From Dromaius novaehollandiae (Eukaryota; Chordata; Aves; Casuariiformes; Dromaiidae), in NCBI RefSeq assembly GCF_036370855.1, contig NC_088117.1:2356001-2420000 (forward strand): a DNA stretch of 64,000 nt. The letters are read 5' to 3'. The notes below the pieces were generated by a model, which ran no database searches, was not told the origin of the DNA, and saw only the letters and a program-made list of their open reading frames with translations. Made by a program: the position numbers and the translations under genes. Positions 11,301 to 23,113 of this stretch are shown in pieces (within the stretch, counting starts at the first letter, position 1; the number at the start of each line of letters is the position of its first letter).

Positions 11301-11470
11301 GGTTTGCATCGCGTGCTCCCAGTCCCTGTGCGCAGGACGGCCGCAGGACCTCCGCTGCCATCGTCTGCCCGCTCGCTGCCTTTGCCAGGAGCGATCGCAG
11401 CTCTCCTGGCCTCCTCTCTGGTGTCACCGCTCGGTCCTCCCCGAGAAGGCCTGGCGTCCCCGACTCGGAG

Positions 11471-12007
11471 CTAGGAGCTCGCCTGTCGTCGTCGGTGGTC
11501 GCCCGAGCCCCGCTCCTCGGCCCTGACCCTCTGGAGGAAGGAGGCGTTGCCCCTTGGGGGCTGAGGCTGACACTGGCCACCACGGTCCCGCCTCAGGGAC
11601 CTGCTTCGCACCCTCTCGCGCGCCCCCGAGGGGCCACGGTCATAAAGGGGCACGGAGGAGCTCCTGTGCCGGCGAGCGGAAGACCGCTGCCGCTGCTGCC
11701 GCCTCCTTGCCAAAAGCCAGGCAGGAACTCTCCCTCGGGGCTGGCGTGCCCAAGAGCCCTGCCCGGAGCCTCCGACGCGGTACTCCTGCACGGCAGCGTC
11801 CCCTTGCATCCGGTGGAGGATGGCCTCAAAAGGCCGCCTGCAGAGTGGGCACTCCGCTTTGGTGGCAGACCACTCCCGGATGCAGCCGAAACAGAACTCG
11901 TGCAGGCAAACGGCAAGGTAGGCAAGGTTTTCCACTGTGCCCAGGCAGATGGGGCACGTCTGCTCTCCAGAGGCATCCAGCGGCATTGTCCCGGGCACCT
12001 GGCTCAT
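11471..12007 (-). CDS. TOPORS-like RING-finger protein, array copy 4 (type C)
   Basis: Intact copy with one change in the basic tail, Arg to Cys at residue 163 (numbering from the upstream TTG). The G-run beside the acceptor is one base shorter than in types A and B. AATAAA at 11217-11222. Confidence 0.75.
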   Translation of the reverse strand: MSQVPGTMPLDASGEQTCPICLGTVENLAYLAVCLHEFCFGCIREWSATKAECPLCRRPFEAILHRMQGDAAVQEYRVGGSGQGSWARQPRGRVPAWLLARRRQQRQRSSARRHRSSSVPLYDRGPSGARERVRSRSLRRDRGGQCQPQPPRGNASFLQRVRAEERGSGDHRRRQASS

Positions 12008-15000
12008 GCTGGCTCCCGGGGAAAAGCCGCTGTGCTCTGGAACATCCTCCGCTGCCAACGTTGAGTCCTACCAAAGAAAGGGGGGACAAAGCTCATGAGC
12101 AGCCACGCAAGCTGAGAACGAAGCGGCAGCAAAGCTGCCGACCTCGAGAGCTCCAGAGAGGCCCAGGCTTCTCCTTGAGGGCTGAGAAAACCACCCCCCC
12201 CCGGAGCCCTGTTGGCAAGGTGGCCGGGCAAAAGGCCCCCCTGCACACCTGCGGTGCTGGGCTTCCTGCAGATGGGCTTCCCCTGGGCAAGTGGGGCTCC
12301 TGGGCAAAGAGTGGCCATGGCCAGCGAGGGGAAGGGAGGCGTGGGGCAAAGGGGCAGGGTGGGAATGTTTTGTCTCTGCTGCTGCCGGAGCAGAGAGGGA
12401 CGAGCCGTGGAAGAGGAGAGCTCTGGCAGGGCTTTGGAGAGCTCTTTGGTGGCTGGGGACAGTCTGGTGGTGCGTGGCCAGCAGGGCACAAGGGCAAGGC
12501 CCTGTTTCCCGCTCCGCTTGCCAAGGCAGGGAGCCACGCTTTGCCCCGCGCTTTGCACGAGCCCCTGCTGCCTGCCCCGCAGCCCTGGCAGGAGAAGAGC
12601 TGGCAGCTCAAAGCCACCCCAGCACCCCACGCACCCCCCACACTACCTGCCGCACTCGGAGCAGGCCCCGCCTCTGCGGCCGCCTCACAGGCGTGATGTA
12701 AGGGGAGTCACAGGGACGCCCCAGTGACATCACAGGACTCTCAGGGGCAGCAGCCGGCAGATCCCCCAACTGGGAAGCCCAACCCTGTGCTTGGGAAGTC
12801 CATCTGACAGGACGCTTCGCCCCTTTTCCCTCCTTTGGGCTCTTTGGCAGGGATGCTCTTGTTGCTTGGGAAGGAGCCTGAGCAGCGGCTGGCCTGCCTG
12901 GCAGTCTGCGCATGGCTTTCCGAGCTCCCAGGCCCCAGCCCCAGCCCCTCCCCGGCCTTCCGTTCCCAGCCCCAACAGCCTTGCTGTTGCTGGCAGGTTG
13001 CTAAGCGGCACCAGGCCTACCTGCACGGCCATCCCTGGCACTTTGGCCGCGATGGGGCCACCAGGCAGCGAGGCGTGCCCTCCAGGCCCTCCTGCCCGGC
13101 TGTGCTGGGAACAAGGGACCCTCCAGGCATGGGGTGTTGAGCGTGCCCAAAGGCACCGCGGGGCTCAGCTGGGGTCACTCGATGCTTGGCGGCATTTCCC
13201 CAGCATCTCCTCCTGCACCTGGCTCCTGTATTGTCAGGGCTGTGCTCCTTGACAGGGGCTTTGGGCGCTTCATTTCAGGGACAGAGCACCGCCTGTGCTG
13301 AACACAAGCCCCTGGCGAGTAAATGAGAGCAGCCTTGGGGCCGGAGCAACGCAGCTGTCCCCAGCGCCCCAGATGCCAGGTCAGGCTGCTGCCCTGCCAA
13401 CTCCACCCTGAGAAGTGCTGGCTGAGAGCTGACTGCCTGCTGAGCAGGAGCCCGGCATGCCAGCGGCTCCCCGGAAGGACCTGCCTGGCAGCACCCAGAA
13501 AGCAACAGCAGGCAACACAGCCCCACGCCGAGCAGTGCCCTGCGATGGGAGCAGAAACTGAGTCCCCCGTCCTTCAGTGGGTGCCTCTGGGAAACAAGCT
13601 CGCTCACTTTCTGCAGCTCCAGCTGGAGGCTGAAATGGTAGCCCCAGCTGGCTAGCACGGGGGGTGGGCAAGAGGTGGACTAGCAGCTCTCAGCAGCCCG
13701 CAGGCGGAAGAACATGAGTCTTTTAATAGAGAAAAAGCACCCAGAGAAACTGAGGGCACTTTCCCAAATACAGAGCTGAAGCATTGGGCTCCCCAGGCAG
13801 GGGCAGGCGGGCGGCTCTGCACGCTGGGCCTGTCCCCCCCAGCTCCAGCAGCCCCCACCCCCAGCCCCAGCGTAGCCCAGGCCATTTCTTCCCGGGTCCC
13901 CGCAGCATCGCTGTTGCTGGTTGTGCTTGCTGGTGTGTACGTACACACTATGGGCTGCACTTTAAGGTTTATTGACTGTTTAGGGATGTAAAAGGCAATC
14001 GCAGCTGAGGCCTATGGTGGAGTCTTCTCAGCTGTTCTGGCACTTTCCCTCATGAACCAGCGGTGAGCAGAGCTGCCGGTTCAAACCGGATCCGGCCGGA
14101 CTGGCGGCGCGAGGGACAGGCACGTTCCATAGGAGGAAAGGTGTCGGTGTGCGACCTCGAGCGGATGTAGAAACGTCTGGAAGGAGTGAAGGAGCACCTG
14201 AAAAGCTTCGCTCCTGTTTCCTATGCAGAGATCATGCTGCTGATGCTCCTTGTCTGCGTTGTCACCATGTGCTGCCTGCTAGAGCACTACAGAAACTAGA
14301 AAAGCAGTGGACAGAGCCCCAGGGACGAGCAAGTGCCCCTGCCAGGGCCCCGCCCGTGCTCCCAAGGCCATCAGAGAAAGCCGAGAAAGCAAGGCCCCTG
14401 GCTAAGAGGTCTGTGTCGTGCTCTCGGGGCTGTCGGCGAGGTCGGCCACGCGGGGAACGGCTTCGGCAGCTGGGCGCCAGTGGCCGTGCGGCCGTGCCGT
14501 GCCGCCTCAGCCGCGCAGCCACAGCCAGGTTGCTGAGGGCTTCGTGGGCCACAGCAAAGGCCGCTGGAGCTGGGGCAGCGCGGCGTTTGCGCTGGCCCTG
14601 CAGGGACAGGACCTGGCGCCTGCTTTCCCACGCCTTTCCCCCACGGAGCCGCGCTCCCAAGATGGCTGCCGGGAGACAGCTGCGGCACGTGGCAGCGCCG
14701 GCACCACGACTCCCCGCCGGGCAGTGTCCCCCCGTGCCGACGGACACCCGCCCGGCACCCCCCCGGGCGTCACAGCCTGCAAAGTGGGGAAAGTGCCTTT
14801 CCTGCCCCAGAGCAAGGCCTGTCTCCCCGCCCAGCCCCGCCCAGCCCCTCCCCGTGCCCCCCCAGCACGACGCAAACGCCCCTTCCAGCACGAGGAGATT
14901 GGCGCATGGAGGAGGTGGTTTATTTTCCACAAAAGCACGACTCGACCAGAGGCGAAGCACGGATTTGCCCCGGTGGCCAAAGGGCAAGCGCTGGGCAGCC

Positions 15001-15172
15001 TGGGTTTGCATCGCGTGCTCCCAGTCCCTGTGCGCAGGACGGCCGCAGGACCTCCGCTGCCATCGTCTGCCCGCTCGCTGCCTTTGCCAGGAGCGATCGC
15101 AGCTCTCCTGGCCTCCTCTCTGGTGTCACCGCTCGGTCCTCCCCGAGAAGGCCTGGCGTCCCCGACTCGGAG

Positions 15173-15709
15173 CTAGGAGCTCGCCTGTCGTCGTCGGTGG
15201 TCGCCCGAGCCCCGCTCCTCGGCCCTGACCCTCTGGAGGAAGGAGGCGTTGCCCCTTGGGGGCTGAGGCTGACGCTGGCCACCACGGTCCCGCCTCAGGG
15301 ACCTGCTTCGCACCCTCTCGCGCGCCCCCGAGGGGCCACGGTCATAAAGGGGCACGGAGGAGCTCCTGTGCCGGCGAGCGGAAGACCGCTGCCGCTGCTG
15401 CCGCCTCCTTGCCAAAAGCCAGGCAGGAACTCTCCCTCGGGGCTGGCGTGCCCAAGAGCCCTGCCCGGAGCCTCCGACGCGGTACTCCTGCACGGCAGCG
15501 TCCCCTTGCATCCGGTGGAGGATGGCCTCAAAAGGCCGCCTGCAGAGTGGGCACTCCGCTTTGGTGGCAGACCACTCCCGGATGCAGCCGAAACAGAACT
15601 CGTGCAGGCAAACGGCAAGGTAGGCAAGGTTTTCCACTGTGCCCAGGCAGATGGGGCACGTCTGCTCTCCAGAGGCATCCAGCGGCATTGTCCCGGGCAC
15701 CTGGCTCAT
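15173..15709 (-). CDS. TOPORS-like RING-finger protein, array copy 5 (type A)
   Basis: Intact; predicted protein identical to copies 1-3. Counterpart of the 4067 copy in the second trimer. AATAAA at 14919-14924. Confidence 0.75.
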   Translation of the reverse strand: MSQVPGTMPLDASGEQTCPICLGTVENLAYLAVCLHEFCFGCIREWSATKAECPLCRRPFEAILHRMQGDAAVQEYRVGGSGQGSWARQPRGRVPAWLLARRRQQRQRSSARRHRSSSVPLYDRGPSGARERVRSRSLRRDRGGQRQPQPPRGNASFLQRVRAEERGSGDHRRRQASS

Positions 15710-18700
15710 GCTGGCTCCCGGGGAAAAGCCGCTGTGCTCTGGAACATCCTCCGCTGCCAACGTTGAGTCCTACCAAAGAAAGGGGGGGACAAAGCTCATG
15801 AGCAGCCACGCAAGCTGAGAACGAAGCGGCAGCAAAGCTGCCGACCTCGAGAGCTCCAGAGAGGCCCAGGCTTCTCCTTGAGGGCTGAGAAAACCACCCC
15901 CCCCGGAGCCCTGTTGGCAAGGTGGCCGGGCAAAAGGCCCCCCTGCACACCTGCGGTGCTGGGCTTCCTGCAGGTGGGCTTCCCCTGGGCAAGTGGGGCT
16001 CCTGGGCAAAGAGTGGCCGTGGCCAGCGAGGGGAAGGGAGGCGTGGGGCCAAGGGGCAGGGTGGGAATGTTTTGTCTCTGCTGCTGCCGGAGCAGAGAGG
16101 GACGAGCCGTGGAAGAGGAGAGCTCTGGCAGGGCTTTGGAGAGCTCTTTGGTGGCTGGGGACAGTCTGGTGGTGCGTGGCCGGCAGGGCACAAGAGCAAG
16201 GCCCTGTTTCCCGCTCCGCTTGCCAAGGCAGGGAGCCACGCTTTGCCCCGCGCTTTGCACGAGCCCCTGCTGCCTGCCCCGCAGCCCTGGCAGGAGAAGA
16301 GCTGGCAGCTCAAAGCCACCCCAGCACCCCACGTACCCCCCACACTACCTGCCGCACTCGGAGCAGGCCCCGCCTCTGCGGCCGCCTCACAGGCGTGATG
16401 TAAGGGGAGTCACAGGGACGCCCCAGTGACATCACAGGACTCTCAGGGGCAGCAGCCGGCAGATCCCCCAACTGGGAAGCCCAACCCTGTGCTTGGGAAG
16501 TCCATCTGACAGGACGCTTCGCCCCTTTTCCCTCCTTTGGGCTCTTTGGCAGGGATGCTCTTGTTGCTTGGGAAGGAGCCTGAGCAGCGGCTGGCCTGCC
16601 TGGCAGTCTGCGCATGGCTTTCCGAGCTCCCAGGCCCCAGCCCCAGCCCCTCCCCGGCCTTCCGTTCCCAGCCCCAACAGCCTTGCTGTTGCTGGCAGGT
16701 TGCTAAGCGGCACCAGGCCTACCTGCACGGCCATCCCTGGCACTTTGGCCGCGATGGGGCCACCAGGCAGCGAGGCGTGCCCTCCAGGCCCTCCTGCCCG
16801 GCTGTGCTGGGAACAAGGGACCCTCCAGGCTTGGGGTGTTGAGCGTGCCCAAAGGCACCGCGGGGCTCAGCTGGGGTCACTCGACGCTTGGCGGCATTTC
16901 CCCAGCATCTCCTCCTGCACCTGGCTCCTGTATTGTCAGGGCTGTGCTCCTTGACAGGGGCTTTGGGCGCTTCATTTCAGGGACAGAGCACCGCCTGTGC
17001 TGAACACAAGCCCCTGGCGAGTAAATGAGAGCAGCCTTGGGGCCGGAGCAACGCAGCTGTCCCCAGCGCCCCAGATGCCAGGTCAGGCTGCTGCCCTGCC
17101 AACTCCACCCTGAGAAGTGCTGGCTGAGAGCTGACTGCCTGCTGAGCAGGAGCCCGGCATGCCAGCGGCTCCCCGGAAGGACCTGCCTGGCAGCACCCAG
17201 AAAGCAACAGCAGGCAACACAGCCCCACGCCGAGCAGTGCCCTGCGATGGGAGCAGAAACTGAGTCCCCCGTCCTTCAGTGGGTGCCTCTGGGAAACAAG
17301 CTCGCTCACTTTCTGCAGCTCCAGCTGGAGGCTGAAATGGTAGCCCCAGCTGGCTAGCACGGGGGGTGGGCAAGAGGTGGACTAGCAGCTCTCAGCAGCC
17401 CGCAGGCGGAAGAACATGAGTCTTTTAATAGAGAAAAAGCACCCAGAGAAACTGAGGGCACTTTCCCAAATACAGAGCTGAAGCATTGGGCTCCCCAGGC
17501 AGGGGCAGGCGGGCGGCTCTGCACGCTGGGCCTGTCCCCCCCAGCTCCAGCAGCCCCCACCCCCAGCCCCAGCGTAGCCCAGGCCATTTCTTCCCGGGTC
17601 CCCGCAGCATCGCTGTTGCTGGTTGTGCTTGCTGGTGTGTACGTACACACTATGGGCTGCACTTTAAGGTTTATTGACTGTTTAGGGATGTAAAAGGCAA
17701 TCGCAGCTGAGGCCTATGGTGGAGTCTTCTCAGCTGTTCTGGCACTTTCCCTCATGAACCAGCGGTGAGCAGAGCTGCCGGTTCAAACCAGATCCGGCCG
17801 GACTGGCGGCGCGAGGGACAGGCACGTTCCATAGGAGGAAAGGTGTCGGTGTGCGACCTCGAGCGGATGTAGAAACGTCTGGAAGGAGTGAAGGAGCACC
17901 TGAAAAGCTTCGCTCCTGTTTCCTATGCAGAGATCATGCTGCTGATGCTCCTTGTCTGCGTTGTCACCATGTGCTGCCTGCTAGAGCACTACAGAAACTA
18001 GAAAAGCAGTGGACAGAGCCCCAGGGACGAGCAAGTGCCCCTGCCAGGGCCCCGCCCGTGCTCCCAAGGCCATCAGAGAAAGCCGAGAAAGCAAGGCCCC
18101 TGGCTAAGAGGTCTGTGTCGTGCTCTCGGGGCTGTCGGCGAGGTCGGCCACGCGGGGAACGGCTTCGGCAGCTGGGCGCCAGTGGCCGTGCGGCCGTGCC
18201 GTGCCGCCTCAGCCGCGCAGCCACAGCCAGGTTGCTGAGGGCTTCGTGGGCCACAGCAAAGGCCGCTGGAGCTGGGGCAGCGCGGCGTTTGCGCTGGCGC
18301 TGCAGGGACAGGACCTGGCGCCTGCTTTCCCACGCCTTTCCCCCACGGAGCCGCGCTCCCAAGATGGCTGCCGGGAGACAGCTGCGGCACGTGGCAGCGC
18401 CGGCACCACGACTCCCCGCCGGGCAGTGTCCCCCCGTGCCGACGGACACCCGCCCGGCACCCCCCCGGGCGTCACAGCCTGCAAAGTGGGGAAAGTGCCT
18501 TTCCTGCCCCAGAGCAAGGCCTGTCTCCCCGCCCAGCCCCGCCCAGCCCCTCCCCGTGCCCCCCCAGCACGACGCAAACGCCCCTTCCAGCACGAGGAGA
18601 TTGGCGCATGGAGGAGGTGGTTTATTTTCCACAAAAGCACGACTCGACCAGAGGCGAAGCACGGATTTGCCCCGGTGGCCAAAGGGCAAGCGCTGGGCAG

Positions 18701-18874
18701 CCTGGGTTTGCATCGCGTGCTCCCAGTCCCTGTGCGCAGGACGGCCGCAGGACCTCCGCTGCCATCGTCTGCCCGCTCGCTGCCTTTGCCAGGAGCGATC
18801 GCAGCTCTCCTGGCCTCCTCTCTGGTGTCACCGCTCGGTCCTCCCCGAGAAGGCCTGGCGTCCCCGACTCGGAG

Positions 18875-19411
18875 CTAGGAGCTCGCCTGTCGTCGTCGGT
18901 GGTCGCCCGAGCCCCGCTCCTCGGCCCTGACCCTCTGGAGGAAGGAGGCGTTGCCCCTTGGGGGCTGAGGCTGACGCTGGCCACCACGGTCCCGCCTCAG
19001 GGACCTGCTTCGCACCCTCTCGCGCGCCCCCGAGGGGCCACGGTCATAAAGGGGCACGGAGGAGCTCCTGTGCCGGCGAGCGGAAGACCGCTGCCGCTGC
19101 TGCCGCCTCCTTGCCAAAAGCCAGGCAGGAACTCTCCCTCGGGGCTGGCGTGCCCAAGAGCCCTGCCCGGAGCCTCCGACGCGGTACTCCTGCACGGCAG
19201 CGTCCCCTTGCATCCGGTGGAGGATGGCCTCAAAAGGCCGCCTGCAGAGTGGGCACTCCGCTTTGGTGGCAGACCACTCCCGGATGCAGCCGAAACAGAA
19301 CTCGTGCAGGCAAACGGCAAGGTAGGCAAGGTTTTCCACTGTGCCCAGGCAGATGGGGCACGTCTGCTCTCCAGAGGCATCCAGCGGCATTGTCCCGGGC
19401 ACCTGGCTCAT
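18875..19411 (-). CDS. TOPORS-like RING-finger protein, array copy 6 (type B)
   Basis: Intact; predicted protein identical to copies 1-3. Counterpart of the 7769 copy. AATAAA at 18621-18626. Confidence 0.75.
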   Translation of the reverse strand: MSQVPGTMPLDASGEQTCPICLGTVENLAYLAVCLHEFCFGCIREWSATKAECPLCRRPFEAILHRMQGDAAVQEYRVGGSGQGSWARQPRGRVPAWLLARRRQQRQRSSARRHRSSSVPLYDRGPSGARERVRSRSLRRDRGGQRQPQPPRGNASFLQRVRAEERGSGDHRRRQASS

Positions 19412-22400
19412 GCTGGCTCCCGGGGAAAAGCCGCTGTGCTCTGGAACATCCTCCGCTGCCAACGTTGAGTCCTACCAAAGAAAGGGGGGGACAAAGCTCA
19501 TGAGCAGCCACGCAAGCTGAGAACGAAGCGGCAGCAAAGCTGCCGACCTCGAGAGCTCCAGAGAGGCCCAGGCTTCTCCTTGAGGGCTGAGAAAACCACC
19601 CCCCCCGGAGCCCTGTTGGCAAGGTGGCCGGGCAAAAGGCCCCCCTGCACACCTGCGGTGCTGGGCTTCCTGCAGGTGGGCTTCCCCTGGGCAAGTGGGG
19701 CTCCTGGGCAAAGAGTGGCCGTGGCCAGCGAGGGGAAGGGAGGCGTGGGGCCAAGGGGCAGGGTGGGAATGTTTTGTCTCTGCTGCTGCCGGAGCAGAGA
19801 GGGACGAGCCGTGGAAGAGGAGAGCTCTGGCAGGGCTTTGGAGAGCTCTTTGGTGGCTGGGGACAGTCTGGTGGTGCGTGGCCGGCAGGGCACAAGGGCA
19901 AGGCCCTGTTTCCCGCTCCGCTTGCCAAGGCAGGGAGCCACGCTTTGCCCCGCGCTTTGCACGAGCCCCTGCTGCCTGCCCCGCAGCCCTGGCAGGAGAA
20001 GAGCTGGCAGCTCAAAGCCACCCCAGCACCCCACGTACCCCCCACACTACCTGCCGCACTCGGAGCAGGCCCCGCCTCTGCGGCCGCCTCACAGGCGTGA
20101 TGTAAGGGGAGTCACAGGGACGCCCCAGTGACATCACAGGACTCTCAGGGGCAGCAGCCGGCAGATCCCCCAACTGGGAAGCCCAACCCTGTGCTTGGGA
20201 AGTCCATCTGACAGGACGCTTCGCCCCTTTTCCCTCCTTTGGGCTCTTTGGCAGGGATGCTCTTGTTGCTTGGGAAGGAGCCTGAGCAGCGGCTGGCCTG
20301 CCTGGCAGTCTGCGCATGGCTTTCCGAGCTCCCAGGCCCCAGCCCCAGCCCCTCCCCGGCCTTCCGTTCCCAGCCCCAACAGCCTTGCTGTTGCTGGCAG
20401 GTTGCTAAGCGGCACCAGGCCTACCTGCACGGCCATCCCTGGCACTTTGGCCGCGATGGGGCCACCAGGCAGCGAGGCGTGCCCTCCAGGCCCTCCTGCC
20501 CGGCTGTGCTGGGAACAAGGGACCCTCCAGGCTTGGGGTGTTGAGCGTGCCCAAAGGCACCGCGGGGCTCAGCTGGGGTCACTCGATGCTTGGCGGCATT
20601 TCCCCAGCATCTCCTCCTGCACCTGGCTCCTGTATTGTCAGGGCTGTGCTCCTTGACAGGGGCTTTGGGCGCTTCATTTCAGGGACAGAGCACCGCCTGT
20701 GCTGAACACAAGCCCCTGGCGAGTAAATGAGAGCAGCCTTGGGGCCGGAGCAACGCAGCTGTCCCCAGCGCCCCAGATGCCAGGTCAGGCTGCTGCCCTG
20801 CCAACTCCACCCTGAGAAGTGCTGGCTGAGAGCTGACTGCCTGCTGAGCAGGAGCCCGGCATGCCAGCGGCTCCCCGGAAGGACCTGCCTGGCAGCACCC
20901 AGAAAGCAACAGCAGGCAACACAGCCCCACGCCGAGCAGTGCCCTGCGATGGGAGCAGAAACTGAGTCCCCCGTCCTTCAGTGGGTGCCTCTGGGAAACA
21001 AGCTCGCTCACTTTCTGCAGCTCCAGCTGGAGGCTGAAATGGTAGCCCCAGCTGGCTAGCACGGGGGGTGGGCAAGAGGTGGACTAGCAGCTCTCAGCAG
21101 CCCGCAGGCGGAAGAACATGAGTCTTTTAATAGAGAAAAAGCACCCAGAGAAACTGAGGGCACTTTCCCAAATACAGAGCGGAAGCATTGGGCTCCCCAG
21201 GCAGGGGCAGGCGGGCGGCTCTGCACGCTGGGCCTGTCCCCCCCAGCTCCAGCAGCCCCCACCCCCAGCCCCAGCGTAGCCCAGGCCATTTCTTCCCGGG
21301 TCCCCGCAGCATCGCTGTTGCTGGTTGTGCTTGCTGGTGTGTACGTACACACTATGGGCTGCACTTTAAGGTTTATTGACTGTTTAGGGATGTAAAAGGC
21401 AATCGCAGCTGAGGCCTATGGTGGAGTCTTCTCAGCTGTTCTGGCACTTTCCCTCATGAACCAGCGGTGAGCAGAGCTGCCGGTTCAAACCGGATCCGGC
21501 CGGACTGGCGGCGCGAGGGACAGGCACGTTCCATAGAAGGAAAGGTGTCGGTGTGCGACCTCGAGCGGATGTAGAAACGTCTGGAAGGAGTGAAGAAGCA
21601 CCTGAAAAGCTTCGCTCCTGTTTCCTATGCAGAGATCATGCTGCTGATGCTCCTTGTCTGCGTTGTCACCATGTGCTGCCTGCTAGAGCACTACAGAAAC
21701 TAGAAAAGCAGTGGACAGAGCCCCAGGGACGAGCAAGTGCCCCTGCCAGGGCCCCGCCCGTGCTCCCAAGGCCATCAGAGAAAGCCGAGAAAGCAAGGCC
21801 CCTGGCTAAGAGGTCTGTGTCGTGCTCTCGGGGCTGTCGGCGAGGTCGGCCACGCGGGGAACGGCTTCGGCAGCTGGGCGCCAGTGGCCGTGGAGCCGTG
21901 CCGTGCCGCCTCAGCCGCGCAGCCACAGCCAGGTTGCTGAGGGCTTCGTGGGCCACAGCAAAGGCCGCTGGAGCTGGGGCAGCGCGGCGTTTGCGCTGGC
22001 CCTGCAGGGACAGGACCTGGCGCCTGCTTTCCCACGCCTTTCCCCCACGGAGCCGCGCTCCCAAGATGGCTGCCGGGAGACAGCTGCGGCACGTGGCAGC
22101 GCCGGCACCACGACTCCCCGCCGGGCAGTGTCCCCCCGTGCCGACGGACACCCGCCCGGCACCCCCCCGGGCGTCACAGCCTGCAAAGTGGGGAAAGTGC
22201 CTTTCCTGCCCCAGAGCAAGGCCTGTCTCCCCGCCCAGCCCCGCCCAGCCCCTCCCCGTGCCCCCCCAGCACGACGCAAACGCCCCTTCCAGCACGAGGA
22301 GATTGGCGCATGGAGGAGGTGGTTTATTTTCCACAAAAGCACGACTCGACCAGAGGCGAAGCACGGATTTGCCCCGGTGGCCAAAGGGCAAGCGCTGGGC

Positions 22401-22576
22401 AGCCTGGGTTTGCATCGCGTGCTCCCAGTCCCTGTGCGCAGGACGGCCGCAGGACCTCCGCTGCCATCGTCTGCCCGCTCGCTGCCTTTGCCAGGAGCGA
22501 TCGCAGCTCTCCTGGCCTCCTCTCTGGTGTCACCGCTCGGTCCTCCCCGAGAAGGCCTGGCGTCCCCGACTCGGAG

Positions 22577-23113
22577 CTAGGAGCTCGCCTGTCGTCGTCG
22601 GTGGTCGCCCGAGCCCCGCTCCTCGGCCCTGACCCTCTGGAGGAAGGAGGCGTTGCCCCTTGGGGGCTGAGGCTGACACTGGCCACCACGGTCCCGCCTC
22701 AGGGACCTGCTTCGCACCCTCTCGCGCGCCCCCGAGGGGCCACGGTCATAAAGGGGCACGGAGGAGCTCCTGTGCCGGCGAGCGGAAGACCGCTGCCGCT
22801 GCTGCCGCCTCCTTGCCAAAAGCCAGGCAGGAACTCTCCCTCGGGGCTGGCGTGCCCAAGAGCCCTGCCCGGAGCCTCCGACGCGGTACTCCTGCACGGC
22901 AGCGTCCCCTTGCATCCGGTGGAGGATGGCCTCAAAAGGCCGCCTGCAGAGTGGGCACTCCGCTTTGGTGGCAGACCACTCCCGGATGCAGCCGAAACAG
23001 AACTCGTGCAGGCAAACGGCAAGGTAGGCAAGGTTTTCCACTGTGCCCAGGCAGATGGGGCACGTCTGCTCTCCAGAGGCATCCAGCGGCATTGTCCCGG
23101 GCACCTGGCTCAT
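22577..23113 (-). CDS. TOPORS-like RING-finger protein, array copy 7 (type C)
   Basis: Intact; carries the same Arg163Cys change as the 11471 copy, as expected from the higher-order repeat. AATAAA at 22323-22328. Confidence 0.75.
   Translation of the reverse strand: MSQVPGTMPLDASGEQTCPICLGTVENLAYLAVCLHEFCFGCIREWSATKAECPLCRRPFEAILHRMQGDAAVQEYRVGGSGQGSWARQPRGRVPAWLLARRRQQRQRSSARRHRSSSVPLYDRGPSGARERVRSRSLRRDRGGQCQPQPPRGNASFLQRVRAEERGSGDHRRRQASS

Larger units (their letters stand above)
2078..13783. repeat. Higher-order repeat block, copy 1 (units A-B-C, period 11,106 bp)
   Basis: Diagnostic bases mark three unit types. Type A has an A at about 5089 and 'ccagatcc' near 6683. Type B has a G at about 7193 and 'gagcggaag' near 10073. 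Type C has a cluster of changes between about 10430 and 13130, including loss of one G near 12080. The same order recurs exactly 11,106 bases later. The block is bounded by mismatches at 2077 (C, versus T at 13183) and at 13784 (T, versus C at 24890). I compared diagnostic sites and translated frames, not every base. Confidence 0.85.

Noticed and set aside
11554..12696. 380-codon plus-strand frame in type C units
   Set aside because: Exists only because type C units differ by single bases in homopolymers; frame is interrupted in types A and B.
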